Assembly: GCA_016630955.3 (NCBI GenBank)
Contig: CM049988.1
Location: 310,001-374,000, forward strand
Length of the DNA stretch: 64,000 nt
DNA from: Didymella arachidicola
Lineage: Eukaryota > Ascomycota > Dothideomycetes > Pleosporales > Didymellaceae
Direction of reading: 5' to 3'
Below are positions 44,696 to 55,582 of this stretch, in pieces. A model generated the notes under the pieces. It was given only the letters and a program-made list of their open reading frames with translations, did no database searches and had not been told where the DNA came from. Position 1 is the stretch's first letter. Each line of letters starts with the position of its first letter. A program made the position numbers and the translations under genes.

Positions 44696-46070
44696 TCATG
44701 TGCGACCTCGCAATTCAGTGCTATACTCATCACTGCTAGCTTCCGCATTCTCTTCATCAATCTCCGGAGACATGCAAGCTGCCTCTATCTTGAAGGCCTC
44801 GGCATGTTCTTCCGTGTCTGCCATTCTCCACTTCGAATGCCCTCCAGCGACACCATTCTCGTCGACCGCCCAGTCATCAGCCGCAACCATTGACCACCAG
44901 TTCGCCAATACAGCATGTAGTGAAGTGCCATGGTACGGTAGTGATGGCTCGCAGACACCATGGTGGTAAAGAGCATCGTGACTGGCCTTGTCTGAGCTCT
45001 CATCATCGGATCTAAGTACGTGACCATTCGCCCCGATGGGAAAGGGCAGCAGCATCGAAACGGTGTTGGTCATTATTTCATCAGGGGATAGATATAGACC
45101 AGCTCGGTCGTCTAGCAGTCTACGATTGCGTACCCAACGATCTTCATCGTCCCGCGTGGCGAATGGAACACCGGAAGTCGTCCAAGGGAAAAGCAGGAAG
45201 TTTGCCGTGGGTATTCGTACCTGCGAGAGATCTGACGCTGGCTCATATAGCTGCCCAAGTTGGAATCCCACACGGTAGACAAATTCCTCATCTGGCACCT
45301 GGAGCTCTGGAGCTATCATCTTGAAAGGAGGCTTTTTTCGCGCAGGACAGAAACTCTCGCGCAAACAATGGAATTGAAGGGTAGCGATCTAGTATTGATA
45401 GTGGGATCAGGACTTCGTTCGTTTCAGTCGAAGGGGGTCCTGGCATTCTGGAAGCGATGAGATCGACAATTCGGCTCCAGAATGCAAGGGTCAAGTCCAT
45501 CTCAATTGATAGATAGCCCTGGTACCTCCAGCCTTGTATAGCGGAACCGTCTCCATAGTCTCCCAGCTCGTACGACGTATCCACGACAAACTTTCCAGCA
45601 TCGATGTAGTTGAGATAGCGGGTCAAGGCGTTCTCGAACAGTCCATATTCCAGATCGTGTACCTCATCTTCGCTCGTCTCTACAAAAGCGACTGCGTGCT
45701 CGTCGAGGTACATGACGAAACCTCCTGGGTCCTCTCCGTTGTTTCTGTACAGCCGGATGAACTGACCATATCCTGGGAAGATCTCCCATATTTCGGGCAC
45801 CATCTCGGACGGCTTGGAAATGCCTACCAGAAACGGTGTGAACGGTATGCGACGGGCTGGGCTACGGGACTTGACGATGTCAATACCAGACAAGAACTCT
45901 TTCAGCGGCTCTGTCAGCTCGACAGGGAGGCCTGGGTTGGATGGATTGACGTTATAAGCAGTGAACCAATTTCTGATCACCGGCGGCTTTAAATGCTCAG
46001 GAAGTTGGACGATAGCGCGTGCGACTATCGTGTTGTGAAGCGAAACACATCTCGCAACGTCGAAAAGCAT
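44696..46070 (-). pseudogene. Unknown protein gene with apparent frameshift
   Basis: Two long minus-strand frames meet at 45333-45338, an A6 run on the coding strand. The first (from the ATG at 46070) encodes a soluble acidic protein containing FIRLYRNNGEDPGGFVMYLD; the second continues with PPFKMIAPELQVPDEEFVYR to the stop at 44696. Dropping one A at the run fuses them into a protein of about 457 residues. No good intron explains the shift; a weak GTCCTG donor with a TTTCAAG acceptor would also restore frame but removes about 35 residues. The true state may be a sequencing error, a fresh pseudogene or an unusual intron. I do not recognise the family; no signal peptide or membrane span. Confidence 0.5.
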
Positions 46071-46082
46071 CGTATGTGACAA

Positions 46083-47320
46083 GACATTCTACGAAGGAGC
46101 CGGGTCAGAGTACTTTTGAACCCAGTCACCCTTACCCGATACAGGATCGAGAATTGTGGGCTCAATGTACGCCAAAGCGGCGCAGTAAAAATAGGAGTAC
46201 GGTCCGTTATTTTGGAGCAAATCTGAATACCTATGCAAGGTCGATAAGATGATCCTGAAAATGCGATGGGACGGAAGCTGTAGGCCGTAATCAACATAAG
46301 AAGCATGTTGCCACGAGCGATAGGCCTGAATAGAAGCCTATGGGATAACGAGAACCTACTTGGATGCAATTTCAGTCTTTAAATTGATGTGCTCACATTT
46401 TACAAGCCTGGCTTCGCAGGAACTCGACTATCGCCTGTGATTTTTATAATACCGTTAATGCTTTCGATGTTAATGATCGGGCGGAGTCTTCTCCCAAGTC
46501 TCACTGACCTCGGACTGTACGACAAAGGTGTGCACATGATCTGAAGGCATTGTGCACACGAGCCGACACAGCTAGTGGCCAATGAACTTTTCAATTTGTA
46601 GCCAATAACTTTATGCGTCGTGGTTCCTAGGTATCAAGATGACTTTGACGCTGTCTGCCTTAAATCAGCGTGAGTTTGATGCTGTCTGAAAATTATCTAC
46701 GTTAACACAGTGCGCGATTCTGGCGAACGGCGGAACATAGAGTCGTACTCTTAGCAAGGCATTCAGTATGAGAAATGCCCCTAGGCTTTCTACTACTTGA
46801 ACCGTTAGCCTACAATTGATGGCCAGAGTACTTTCAACTAGGATCCTACCCCTAGCTCGAGGACGACGATGAAAGGACGCTTGAATTGTATCCAAAAGTT
46901 CTGGTAGGAATTTCCGGGGACCAGAGCGCAGTTTATGCGCTGGCGCACAAACAAGGCCTGCAGCGACTGCTTTGTCGAAACGTAGCAAGCTCCGAACCTA
47001 TTCGACAAAGCGCGTTCTTCATAGTTCTGACATCATTAGCTCCACCAGAAAACATCCCATCATCGACAAGTCGCGAGCCGCATCGCAATGTTAGATCTGC
47101 ATCGGCGCTTGTACCTGCATGTCAGGGTCATTGCAATTGTGACAGCATCACCATGCCGTCCCATCTCCTCTTCTCTAATTTTTCGACTCCACTGCTTCTT
47201 TCCAATTGACAAGCACTTTTCCAACGTGATCACACCACATCTTAAGAACTTTTTTCTTATATCCACATAGGCAGTCACAGCTATTTTCACATTCACATAC
47301 AAAAAGCTCGATCAACCAAC
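46083..47320. other. Intergenic, promoter of LEA-like gene
   Basis: Mostly AT-rich and non-coding. Two CCCCT strings (46778-46782 and 46849-46853) match the core of stress-response elements but are about 470-540 bp upstream of the LEA-like start, so their relevance is uncertain. The last 120 bp are pyrimidine-rich, as is usual near fungal transcription starts. Confidence 0.45.
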
Positions 47321-47953
47321 ATGTCTTTCCTCCTCCGCACAGCACGTTCCACAGCACCAATAGTTGCACGTTTCACCACACCTGTCTCCCAACGAGCTTT
47401 CAGCACAACGCTGAAGATGTCCGTCACCATCGACTCCAACCTCCTCTCCCAGATCACTGCTGCGGAGAAGACCCTCACCAACAAGGACGGACCCATCACT
47501 GATGGCCCCACCGCCCGCGCCCAGAAGCACGTCGGCCAACAGCTCACTTCCCAGATCATCAGCGAGATCACCGACGCCGAAAACGCCATCACTGGCTCTG
47601 CCCAACCTACTAGAGGTGGCCCGACATCCGTAGCCCAGAGCGTTTTGACCAACGAGGGCGGTACTGGTAGCAACAGCAGCAACAACGCATCAAACACTTT
47701 TGCGCAGCACACTGGCAAGCTCGACTCGTCGACTCTCCACAACATCACTGAGGCCGAGAAGAGTATTACAGGGCAGGACCGACCGGTTCAGGGCGGGCCC
47801 ACCGCAAAGGCTCAGCAGCATGCCAATGAGCCTATCACTAGCGAGGCGCTACATGATATCACTAAGGGCGAGAAGAAGATTACTGGCGGCGAGCGCGTCA
47901 AGGGTGGTCCTACATCGCAGGCTCAGAGTGAGCTGGGCAAGAGCAGGTCTTAA
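47321..47953 (+). CDS. Mitochondrial LEA/SMP-like protein
   Basis: Single exon of 210 residues. The N-terminus is a likely mitochondrial presequence: basic, Ser-rich, without acids, and ending before FSTTLKMSV (MSFLLRTARSTAPIVARF). The rest is hydrophilic, with repeated SMP (seed maturation protein) type units: an amphipathic start I(T/S)xAEKxITGxDxP followed by GGPTAxAQxH. I count about four units, near residues 43-70, 80-105, 140-167 and 172-200. SMP and related LEA proteins protect membranes and enzymes during drying, freezing or heat. A second Met (MSV at about residue 33) could give a shorter cytosolic form. No catalytic residues. Confidence 0.78.
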   Translation: MSFLLRTARSTAPIVARFTTPVSQRAFSTTLKMSVTIDSNLLSQITAAEKTLTNKDGPITDGPTARAQKHVGQQLTSQIISEITDAENAITGSAQPTRGGPTSVAQSVLTNEGGTGSNSSNNASNTFAQHTGKLDSSTLHNITEAEKSITGQDRPVQGGPTAKAQQHANEPITSEALHDITKGEKKITGGERVKGGPTSQAQSELGKSRS

Positions 47954-48158
47954 ATGACTGCTCAAACTTCGATTTTTTCCATCGAAAGAAGCACAGCAAC
48001 GATGCTTCTACAATTTGCTCAATCATGAGTTGGTGTATGATATGGTGGTGTATATGTTGCGATGGCACGAAGATTACAATACTGCACGCACAAGCTTGTA
48101 TGATAGGACTGTGGTATATTGCATAATGAACAAGAGTATGACATACAATTCCTCCCAC

Positions 48159-49544
48159 TCACATCGCTGCATTCGCAGAATTGGCAGCCAACCATGCTGC
48201 AAAAGCCTGCGCATTCCTCGTCTGCATGAAGATTGTTCCCGGCCCAGTAAACTTGCAAACGAGGCCTTCGCCAGCCATCATATTCGACACAATACCGCCA
48301 GATGCGACGCGCTCGAGGACGTATTTGCAGTTCCACGCAACGAGGTGACCGTTGTCGATGATGTACTTTTCGTCTTTTTGCAGCTGATATTGTCAGTCGA
48401 ATCGTTCACAAATCTGGTGGAGTCGATACTCACGTCTTTCCTGATAATTGCTCCGAAACTTGTGCACCATAGGATGCCCTGACCACTGATCTTGTATACA
48501 AAAAGCCCCTCGCCCGAGAACATGGCCTTGGTAACACCTTGACTCTTGTACTCGGTCACGATGCCCTGCGTGCACGCGAGAAAGGCGTCCTTGCCCACGC
48601 TCCACTGCTCGTGGCCTCCAAGCTTGATGATTGTGATATCGCCGATCGACGCAGGCGCCAGGAGAAGCTCACCCGGACCCGTGTATTGCGATTTCGACAT
48701 GTCGCCGCCGGTGAGCGCTTTCTTGAGGGAGAACTTCATGGTGCCTTTGAGCGTAATGGTGGGGGTCATTGCTATCATTGAGCCTAAGAAGAATTAGCAC
48801 TTGTTCACGGGAGGAGCGTCTTCGAGAGATACCGGGCTTCGCGGTGAATGGACATCCGATCGCCAGCTGTACGGTCAGGATTGTGTTCGTATCCCGGTGC
48901 GAGACGCGGTAGCTGCCGCCGTTGAAGGTGCCCACGTCATCGGCTTGTGTGCTTCCTGCGCCTGCGAACTGGGGCTGTGAGGCCTGGACTTGCTGCTGTG
49001 GTTGTATCTGCTGCTGGCTAAATTGCTGCGGTGGCATACCAGGGTGCTGCAGAGGGCTTTGTGTAGGTGCCGGTGCGCCATAGGGGCTCAGGGGTCCTTT
49101 TTCAGGGAACGGTGGCTGAGGCGGCTGGTGCTGCTGTTGCTGAGGTTGAGACTGATGCTGAGGAGGTGCGCTGCCTGGCGGAGGGAAGTGCTGCTGTTGT
49201 TGCTGCTGCGAAGGGTCGGGAGGCGGCGCGTAGTGTTGTTGCTGACCACCCGGTGGTGGAGGGTAATGCTGAGGCTGTTGCTGCTGGCCTTGGGCTGGAG
49301 GAGACGAAGGAGGCGGCGGGTACGATTGGCCGCCTGGCGGAGGCGCAAAGTACTGCTGTTGGCCATGTTGCTGGTCTGACTTGTGTCAGTCATGTGGCGC
49401 GATTGTCAGCGTGAAGATGGCGCACCATAACCACCCTTCTCTGGAGGCGCTATGGTATATGAGCTTATGCTAACGCAGATGTCGTATGGGAAGCTTACGA
49501 GGGTAGAAGTTACCACCTGGTGGTGGACTTCCGTAACCCGACAT
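48159..49544 (-). CDS. AIM24: AIM24-family protein with Gln/Pro-rich N-terminus
   Basis: Five exons (49544-49499, 49449-49426, 49375-48833, 48783-48434, 48383-48159) give 395 residues with all phases consistent; exon 2 is only 24 nt. Residues of about 1-165 are Gln/Pro/Tyr-rich (MSGYGSPPPGGNFYPP, QQQQPQHYPPPPGG). The C-terminal 220 residues form the AIM24 beta-rich domain, with signatures GTFNGGSYRVSHRDTN, MTPTITLKGTMKFSLKK, GPGELLLAPASIGDI, YKISGQGILWCTSFGAI and FTGPGTIFMQTRN. Yeast Aim24 is a mitochondrial inner-membrane protein linked to MICOS and cristae shape. This protein has no obvious presequence and its repetitive N-terminus resembles the cytosolic AIM24 homologues of filamentous fungi, so location is open. 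Confidence 0.85.
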
Positions 49545-50392
49545 TGTGTATTGCTTAGAGTCGGTCGACAGTTGCTATGATTAGGCGACCAGCGCGACTA
49601 CTGTCTTGTAGAGACTTCAGAGGGTATCGAGAGGAGGAGAAAGTAGAGAAGCACGTTAAGCAGAAGAGAAGCGCCTCGTCAGCACATATACCGCGCGCCG
49701 CGCCCCTCGTTACCCGTTCGTGTCAAGCTCAGCCTCGATCATCCATAGCTGTTGGCTAGTGGGGTTCTGCAGCCGCCGAATGGGAAGTCCCCGCATTGCT
49801 CCCCTGGCCACCAGCTTACCAGGGTTACACTACTTTGCTTCATGATCATCTTACCGTGCAGCTATTTCAGGATGTTGGTAATACGAAAATTCCATACATG
49901 CGTGTTGCGAGAGAAGTTTTGTTTGGAACATGGAATGGAAGCTTCAGAGAGCTCACTGCTGGGATCAGGGTCTTCGTCCAAGCGTTGGCGTCCCGCATGC
50001 AAGCGCCCTCGCGTCCCGCACTACTTCAGGCCTGTCTGTGATTTGCTGGCGCGTAAACATTGTATAATTTGCTTGGTCCCGTCCTTTGCTGCTGCTGCTT
50101 GGAAGGCTGAAGATGATGCCTGCTGTTTCGAATCCTTTACAAGTCACTCTTTAGCTGGAGTTTTTTTGCTGCTAGTCGAAGCGTAAGAACCACCAAACGG
50201 TGAACTTTTCATTGTGTCGTGATGCGAATATACATGAGCCACTCCTATGTAGTCTTGTACACAAGGCTGTTCGTAGACCACACCGTAGCCATACCGTTAT
50301 CCGAACGAGCGAACCGCCATGACATCCGTAGCGCCCGCCAACCCAGCCAAGCAAATGCATGTCGATACTCGTGAAGCGCAAAAGTGAACTCA
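49545..50392. other. Intergenic spacer
   Basis: Promoter of the AIM24-like gene on the left, 3' flank of eIF2-beta on the right. The 144-codon plus-strand frame at 49752-50186 starts with TTG and looks random. Confidence 0.5.
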
Positions 50393-51639
50393 TTAAGTCT
50401 TGATCATCCTCCTTCTCTTGCCGATCTGTGCAGAGAAACCGGTCTTGATGGCCTGTACCGAGCGCCTGGATCCGCAGCTGTTGCAAGTGACGAAGCTGAG
50501 ACGGTTCTCACCCTTGGAAAGACTATATAAACATTAGCAAAGGCACTACATCAGACGGATCTGGAAAAACGTACTCTGTGTCGGGAGAACGGCAGGTCTT
50601 GCAGGTGACGTATTCGACAATGTATCTCCTCAGAACGTTTTCGATCTGCTTCTGCTGGAAACGACCCTTGATGACAAGACGGCGCGAACCGTCAACAGAA
50701 CCGCTGGTACCCAATTCGGCAAACAAGAACTGAGTGACATGCTCGTCGGTACGCTTCATCCTCTTGCAAATCTCGGCGATGTTGGCAAAGATGGTCTTCT
50801 TGTTTCCTTCACGGAGACACTGCGGTGGCGGGATCTTGTAGCTCTTGACGCTGTTGCCGGCAAGATCGGGATGTTGCGAGTGGAGGAGGGTGAAGAATCG
50901 GTTGAGGAGCATATCGTATTTGACGGGGGTTGTGTTGTCGTGCGACCAGATGCCGGTGCCCTTGATCATGTCGCCCTCCTGAACGTCGTCCTCCTCAGCA
51001 GCGGGTGCCTCCTCCTCAGCAGCATCGCCACCAGCAGCAGCGAGCTTGGCCTCGAAGTCGTCCTCGACCTTCTTCTTGCTGGACTTCTTCTTCTTCTTGA
51101 GCGCAGCGAAGTCACCCTCGGCGGCATCGTCGCCCTCCTCGCCCTCCTTCTTCTTGGTAGACTTCTTCTTCTTCTGTTATGTGTCAGTCCCCGTCTGATC
51201 TTCGTGTCGTGGAAAGCAGTCGCACCTTCTTGGCTAGGTCGGCGAACATCTCGGTGACCTCCTCCACGTCCTTATCGGCATCTGTAACCCCGCTCGTTAG
51301 CCCAGCTCAATGAATGTGTGTCGCAACCAGGGGTAATACCCGTGAGCGCAGGGGAGCCGGTGCTATGCTTCTCAGCGGATGACTTACCGCCGTTAGCCTC
51401 TTTCGACTCGGTGACCTGGCCATCGCTGTCGACGATTGTGTTCTCCTCGGAAAAGGCGACCGACTTGCGGGGCTTGCGCTCGGCGGCTTCCTATTCAGAC
51501 ATGTTAGAATTTTTGTAAGTGACAGATCAACTAGCTGCAAGCAGAGAGCGGATTTCCGTGGTCGATGTGCTGTTTGTCGACAACACAATGGATTTCGAAT
51601 GCGAGCGAGGGGCTTGAGATGACGTACAGTGTCAGCCAT
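50393..51639 (-). CDS. Translation initiation factor eIF2 subunit beta
   Basis: Five exons (51639-51628, 51490-51388, 51281-51226, 51173-50575, 50522-50393) give 299 residues; the first exon is four codons (MADT). The N-terminal third has lysine blocks (KKKKKKSTKKK, KKKKKSSKKK) known to bind the W2 domains of eIF5 and eIF2B-epsilon. The core is the eIF2-beta/eIF5 fold (MLLNRFFTLLHSQHPDLAG, KKTIFANIAEICKRMKR). A C-terminal C4 zinc ribbon (CKTC ... CNSC) is split by the last intron. It is part of the eIF2 ternary complex delivering initiator Met-tRNA and homologous to yeast Sui3. The high intron number near the 5' end is usual for a strongly expressed fungal gene. Confidence 0.96.
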
Positions 51640-52015
51640 GATTGCGGTTGTACTCGTTTTTGCTGTATCGACTGTGAAGGTACGCAACTGGGGATCGGTT
51701 TCCCAGTAGTCGGCAGTGATAGGTTCGAGAGATGGGTGTGGAGTCGCGGAGACGGAGCTTGACCTTCACTGTCTTTTTGCCGCCATTGCTGTGACTCTGA
51801 ATCTTGGCGCTCCAGCCACAACACGCTAAACCCCACCATATCGCTCATTGGCCCCTTCCGCTCGGCTTCACATCACCAAATGCGCGCCGGCATATACCCG
51901 CAGCATCAACTCCGCGCGAACACACCTCAGATCCATCGATGCAGTCACGATAGCCCAGAGTCATCGCCCAATATACCCCCCATACCTCGAACACCTACGG
52001 CACAGCACAGCCACT
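51640..52015. promoter_or_regulatory. Bidirectional promoter interval
   Basis: 376 bp between the divergent eIF2-beta and Mim2/Emr1-like starts. It presumably drives both housekeeping genes. Confidence 0.5.
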
Positions 52016-52401
52016 ATGTCACTGAGCAACAGCCAAAGCTTCCTTGAGCCCCATGCGAGCTCCTCGGAGGCCGACATCGACTCCCTACCTAGCTCCTCCA
52101 CCAACTCCTCGGCTGATGACGACGAATACATATCGGATGCAGAACGAGAGTGGAGGGAGTCATTGCAGCAGATGGAGCTGCTGCTCACAATGGTGATGGT
52201 ACCGTACATTGGAAAGTACTTTGGGCGGAAATTCGCATACTATGGTACGTCATGCAGGGACAATTAGCAGAATGACTGAAGTACTGACTCCTGTCAGGCT
52301 GGGCAAAATTCATGGAGTGGAAATATCCCGTCGAAGTCGTCATTACAAACAAGGCAGCTTTCAAGGCGGCGGGAGCGATCGAGGCAGCAGCGACATTATA
52401 G
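52016..52401 (+). CDS. Mim2/Emr1-like small outer-membrane protein
   Basis: Two exons (52016-52244, 52298-52401) over a 53-bp intron give 110 residues. The N-terminal half is acidic and Ser-rich (SSADDDEYISDAEREW). One hydrophobic helix follows (LLLTMVMVPYIGKYFGRKFA), then YYGWAKFMEWKYPVEVV and an Ala-rich helix to the end. The acidic tail followed by a single positively flanked membrane helix is the layout of Mim2, a component of the mitochondrial outer-membrane insertase, and of the related fission-yeast Emr1. The match is by layout and the helix sequence only. Neither open frame alone shows the C-terminal helix, so the intron is well supported. Confidence 0.65.
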
Positions 52402-52637
52402 CATACCGAGGCACTTTGGATTTACAGCAACGGCGTTCTGGGCGCATGCAGATTTGGCTCGAAAATCTAACAGACACTCAATTGGGTCCCATTGTATACA
52501 ATGAAGCAACTATAATATCTCAAAAATCCGGCACCAGCTAGAGGCAAAGGGCTAATATAACAGCCATCGAACAGACGTCCGAACCAGACGGGTCACCGCC
52601 AACGCCGGCACTAAACTATCGGTACTCTGGCAGAAAC

Positions 52638-53760
52638 TCAGTAGAAGTCTACTCTTCCATACTTGTCCATATACGGCACATCCCCTCTCATGACCGTGAA
52701 TCGATCCTGACGCGTCTTCGTGTCCATGCCGCCATCTTTACCCCAAATTTCCTCCATTTCGAGTCTCATCGTGCTCTTCGGCTTCTTCTCTGCAATTCTC
52801 TTCTTCTCGAAGTAGACATACGCGCCGTAAAAAACAGCGTTGGTATTACCGTTATATGCCCCCTTCTTGCTACGGAACGAGGAGAGCTGCGTTGATTGGA
52901 TCTTACGTGGTTCCTTCTTATAAGAAGCAGCAATATCGCGGAGGAATTGTGCCTGTGTAACGCCAGGCTTCTTGAGGTGTGCGTTGATCGTGCGGCGAAT
53001 CTCGTCGCAGGTATCTGTCATTTTCAGCCGTGGTTCATTTCTAGACTGAGCAGGATGGCGTGTTACCGTAGACTTCAACTTTGTCATCACTCTCGCCCAG
53101 CAGTTCGACGGCAGTTCGACGGCAGCCAGGACGGACCCAGCTTGCGCTCCAGCAGCCGCTCCTTCCTCGCCCTTCTTTGGCTTGGTGGAGCGATGGGGAG
53201 TCTTGATGCCGCGAAGTTCGCGCATCTTGAAGAAGAGCCATGCATTACCGTACACATTTGAGCCGGCACCATTCCAAGGACCGTTCTGTGACATGAAGCG
53301 CGAGTATCCGACCGAGTTCACGCTGATAGCTTTCTGGAACTCCCCGACTTTCATCTCACCATTGTCGAGGAAGGCGCGGATCTTGCGACTGGAGCAACGT
53401 TAGGGACAATTGTGACTATGGTACGTGAATTGACATCTCGTAGGTGGAAGATAAATTACATAGATGTGAAGAACATGGAAATGCGGAGACACGGAATTGG
53501 ACACGTTGGTGGACTGAGATCTGAGTTCGAGCAAAGAAAAGCACGAGAGATACGTACCGCACAACATCACAGCTATCCGTCACTGGCATGCCCTCTAGTT
53601 CATACGCCAAATCCGCATCGCTCATTGCCCTGCGCTCTTCTACTGTTTTCTTTCCGGCACCCGCACGGCTGTTGAGCATGCCTGACGTCAATTCGCGAGG
53701 AATCTCGCGAGGGGTCGTGTTAGCAACGTCCACGGGCGCCAATGCAGCTTCAGATGACAT
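52638..53760 (-). CDS. DUF7726-type duplicated-domain protein
   Basis: Two exons as called (53760-53558, 53388-52638; 169-bp intron) give 317 residues. There are two related modules: CDVVRRKIRAFLDNGE to about FFKMRE, and TCDEIRRTINAHLKK to YVYFEKKR. Each starts with Cys-Asp-x-Val/Ile-Arg-Arg and ends in a Tyr/Phe-rich strand, as in the DUF7726 family of fungal proteins, suspected to be DNA-binding but without proof. Between the modules an 11-bp tandem duplication (53102-53123) and a retained 52-bp intron-like segment (53015-53066) add 21 codons in frame. Without both, the linker would read VELLGESDDKVEVYDTCDE. The transcript form is therefore uncertain. It is divergent from the SANT-like gene. 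Confidence 0.7.
53102..53123. repeat. 11-bp tandem duplication in coding sequence
   Basis: AGTTCGACGGC occurs twice head to tail inside the DUF7726 gene, shifting the frame upstream of a candidate intron. Confidence 0.9.
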
Positions 53761-54374
53761 GTTGCGGCGATCATTTTCCGATTAGCCTGAATTCATTGAA
53801 GCAAAAGGGAGGCCAGGACGCGGAAGAGATGCAGGAGCTGGGAGAGTGTTCAGGGCAGGAGCTGAGAGCGTGGTCAGGGCATGAGATTCTGGTGATCTGA
53901 GATGACCATTGGAATCGTTCTCAGACATCTCGAAAGGCCTCAGAGATGGAGGGCAAATCACTTCGCTGATCGCGACGCGTCTTTTGGACAAAATCTAATG
54001 CAATTCGGACTGAATGTGTGTTCCAAAAACATGGTTACAAAAACGTGGGCGTGGACGGAAATAACGGTATAACGCGACGCGTCCAGCAGGTTCGAGGGTC
54101 GTGCGGGGAAGGAGCGAGCGACCACAACAAATGCGAAGTCAGCTACTTCTTCCATCTCCGCACAAGAAGCGACCAACACTTTCCGACATCGTCACGGGCG
54201 CCGTGTACACCCAAGAATATCTAATCAGTGAATAGATTCAATGTGAAGATGTTGTTTGCCATTGAGATCAGCTGCGGTCGCATACTTTGCTTGAGCCAGG
54301 TCAGCTGATAGGCAAGATGCTCTTATACAACGCCAAAGCCGAAAACGACAGCGTTAATCGTCAACTAACGCGAT
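53761..54374. promoter_or_regulatory. Divergent promoter interval
   Basis: 614 bp between the DUF7726 gene (minus) and the SANT-like gene (plus). No gene seen; ACGCG occurs twice near 53975 and 54075. Confidence 0.45.
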
Positions 54375-55307
54375 ATGTCTGCAGAATTTACTTCGGCCTT
54401 ATTCGCGATTTGGAAAGAAGAGAAGATTCTCGATGAGCTTGTGCAAGCCGGCCTTCTTCTTTCCGAGATTGCAAGCGCAAGCAGCGTCGACTTTGACGAA
54501 CGAGTAGTCCAACAATACATCACTGAAAACAATCTACAGCCCATCCCTTGGGCCAAAGATGACGACAATGTCGTCAAGAACCTGTGGAAGGAGGACAAAA
54601 CCGTCAACGAAGTCTGTCAGCACCTTGTCGTCAACCATCGATCCGAGATCGCGGTATGTATCCGAGCCTCCCAGCTCAAACTCAAGTTGAGCCCTCGTCA
54701 AAGGCACCACTCAAATTTCGATGGCTACACATACATGGTAGGCAAGAGTGGCGCGTGGACTGCAACCGGGGACTCTTACGTGCTCAAAGGACTCGACGAC
54801 GGACTCAGCGACTGGGATATCTGGCTCCGCTTTTTCCACAACACGAGGTCCGAGGGAGCCGTGACTGGGCGACGACGTGAGCTGTTCAGAAAGAGGGCCT
54901 CCACGTCTATCGACGCTGGTGTGACTGCAGATGCGACACCCATGCCGCCCCTCCCGATTGCACAGCCTGAACAAACTCCAGAACCGAGTTTGTCGGGGTC
55001 GGAGGTGTATGAGCAGATGATGATACTGCATACTAATCTATCTGCAGACAACAGAGACTCTATTTTGGTGCTCATCAATCGCCTCGATTGGCCGGTAAGT
55101 ACACCTGAAGATGGTGAACATGAGCTGGGGTCCTGGACATCCGCCTGGACAAGTGCCGACGATGAGCTACTTGTTGCTCTGCATGGTCAGTATGGCCTCA
55201 CATGGAAACAGATTGCCGATGCCTTTTTTGTTGGCAGATTCGAGAAAGATCTTGAGATGCAGTACGAAATGCTTATGCAGGGAGGCAACGCGGATGACCC
55301 CACCTAA
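54375..55307 (+). CDS. Unknown protein with C-terminal SANT/Myb-like domain
   Basis: Single exon of 310 residues from a good ATG. The first 110 residues are helical, with a repeated plan around short Trp motifs (FAIWKEEKILDELVQAG, VVKNLWKEDKTVNEVC), suggesting two helix-turn-helix-like units. The middle has SGAWTATGDSYVLKGLDDG and SDWDIWLRFFHNTRS. The C-terminal 55 residues read WTSADDELLVALHGQYGLTW followed by KQIADAFFVGR, like a SANT/Myb repeat. I infer a nuclear DNA- or chromatin-binding protein; no named family is recognised. A GTAAGT inside the frame (near 55093) has no acceptor that preserves the SANT segment, so I keep it as exon. Confidence 0.7.
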   Translation: MSAEFTSALFAIWKEEKILDELVQAGLLLSEIASASSVDFDERVVQQYITENNLQPIPWAKDDDNVVKNLWKEDKTVNEVCQHLVVNHRSEIAVCIRASQLKLKLSPRQRHHSNFDGYTYMVGKSGAWTATGDSYVLKGLDDGLSDWDIWLRFFHNTRSEGAVTGRRRELFRKRASTSIDAGVTADATPMPPLPIAQPEQTPEPSLSGSEVYEQMMILHTNLSADNRDSILVLINRLDWPVSTPEDGEHELGSWTSAWTSADDELLVALHGQYGLTWKQIADAFFVGRFEKDLEMQYEMLMQGGNADDPT

Positions 55308-55582
55308 CGGGACTGATTTCACAAATGCATTCTGAACCGCGGGTTGGATGGCTGACTTACCGAGCTGAAAGTGAACGGTGCAGACTAAGCGGCACACATG
55401 CGCAAGAAAATCGCAAAAAATCTCACAAGTTTCATTGCATTGTCTTTTTCCATCAAAATAGAAGTCTGATTGCAGTATGGCACTTCATCAGGCGTTGGGT
55501 AGTGAACCTAACGTAGTCCCCTCTTGACGTTCATGAGCGTGCTTGAGTACTGAGTGCTTGAAGGTTTGTCTCGTCGATCCCC

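Noticed and set aside
55093..55160. Possible intron with GTAAGT donor inside the SANT-like gene
   Set aside because: The only AG acceptors nearby would remove the conserved Trp start of the SANT segment.
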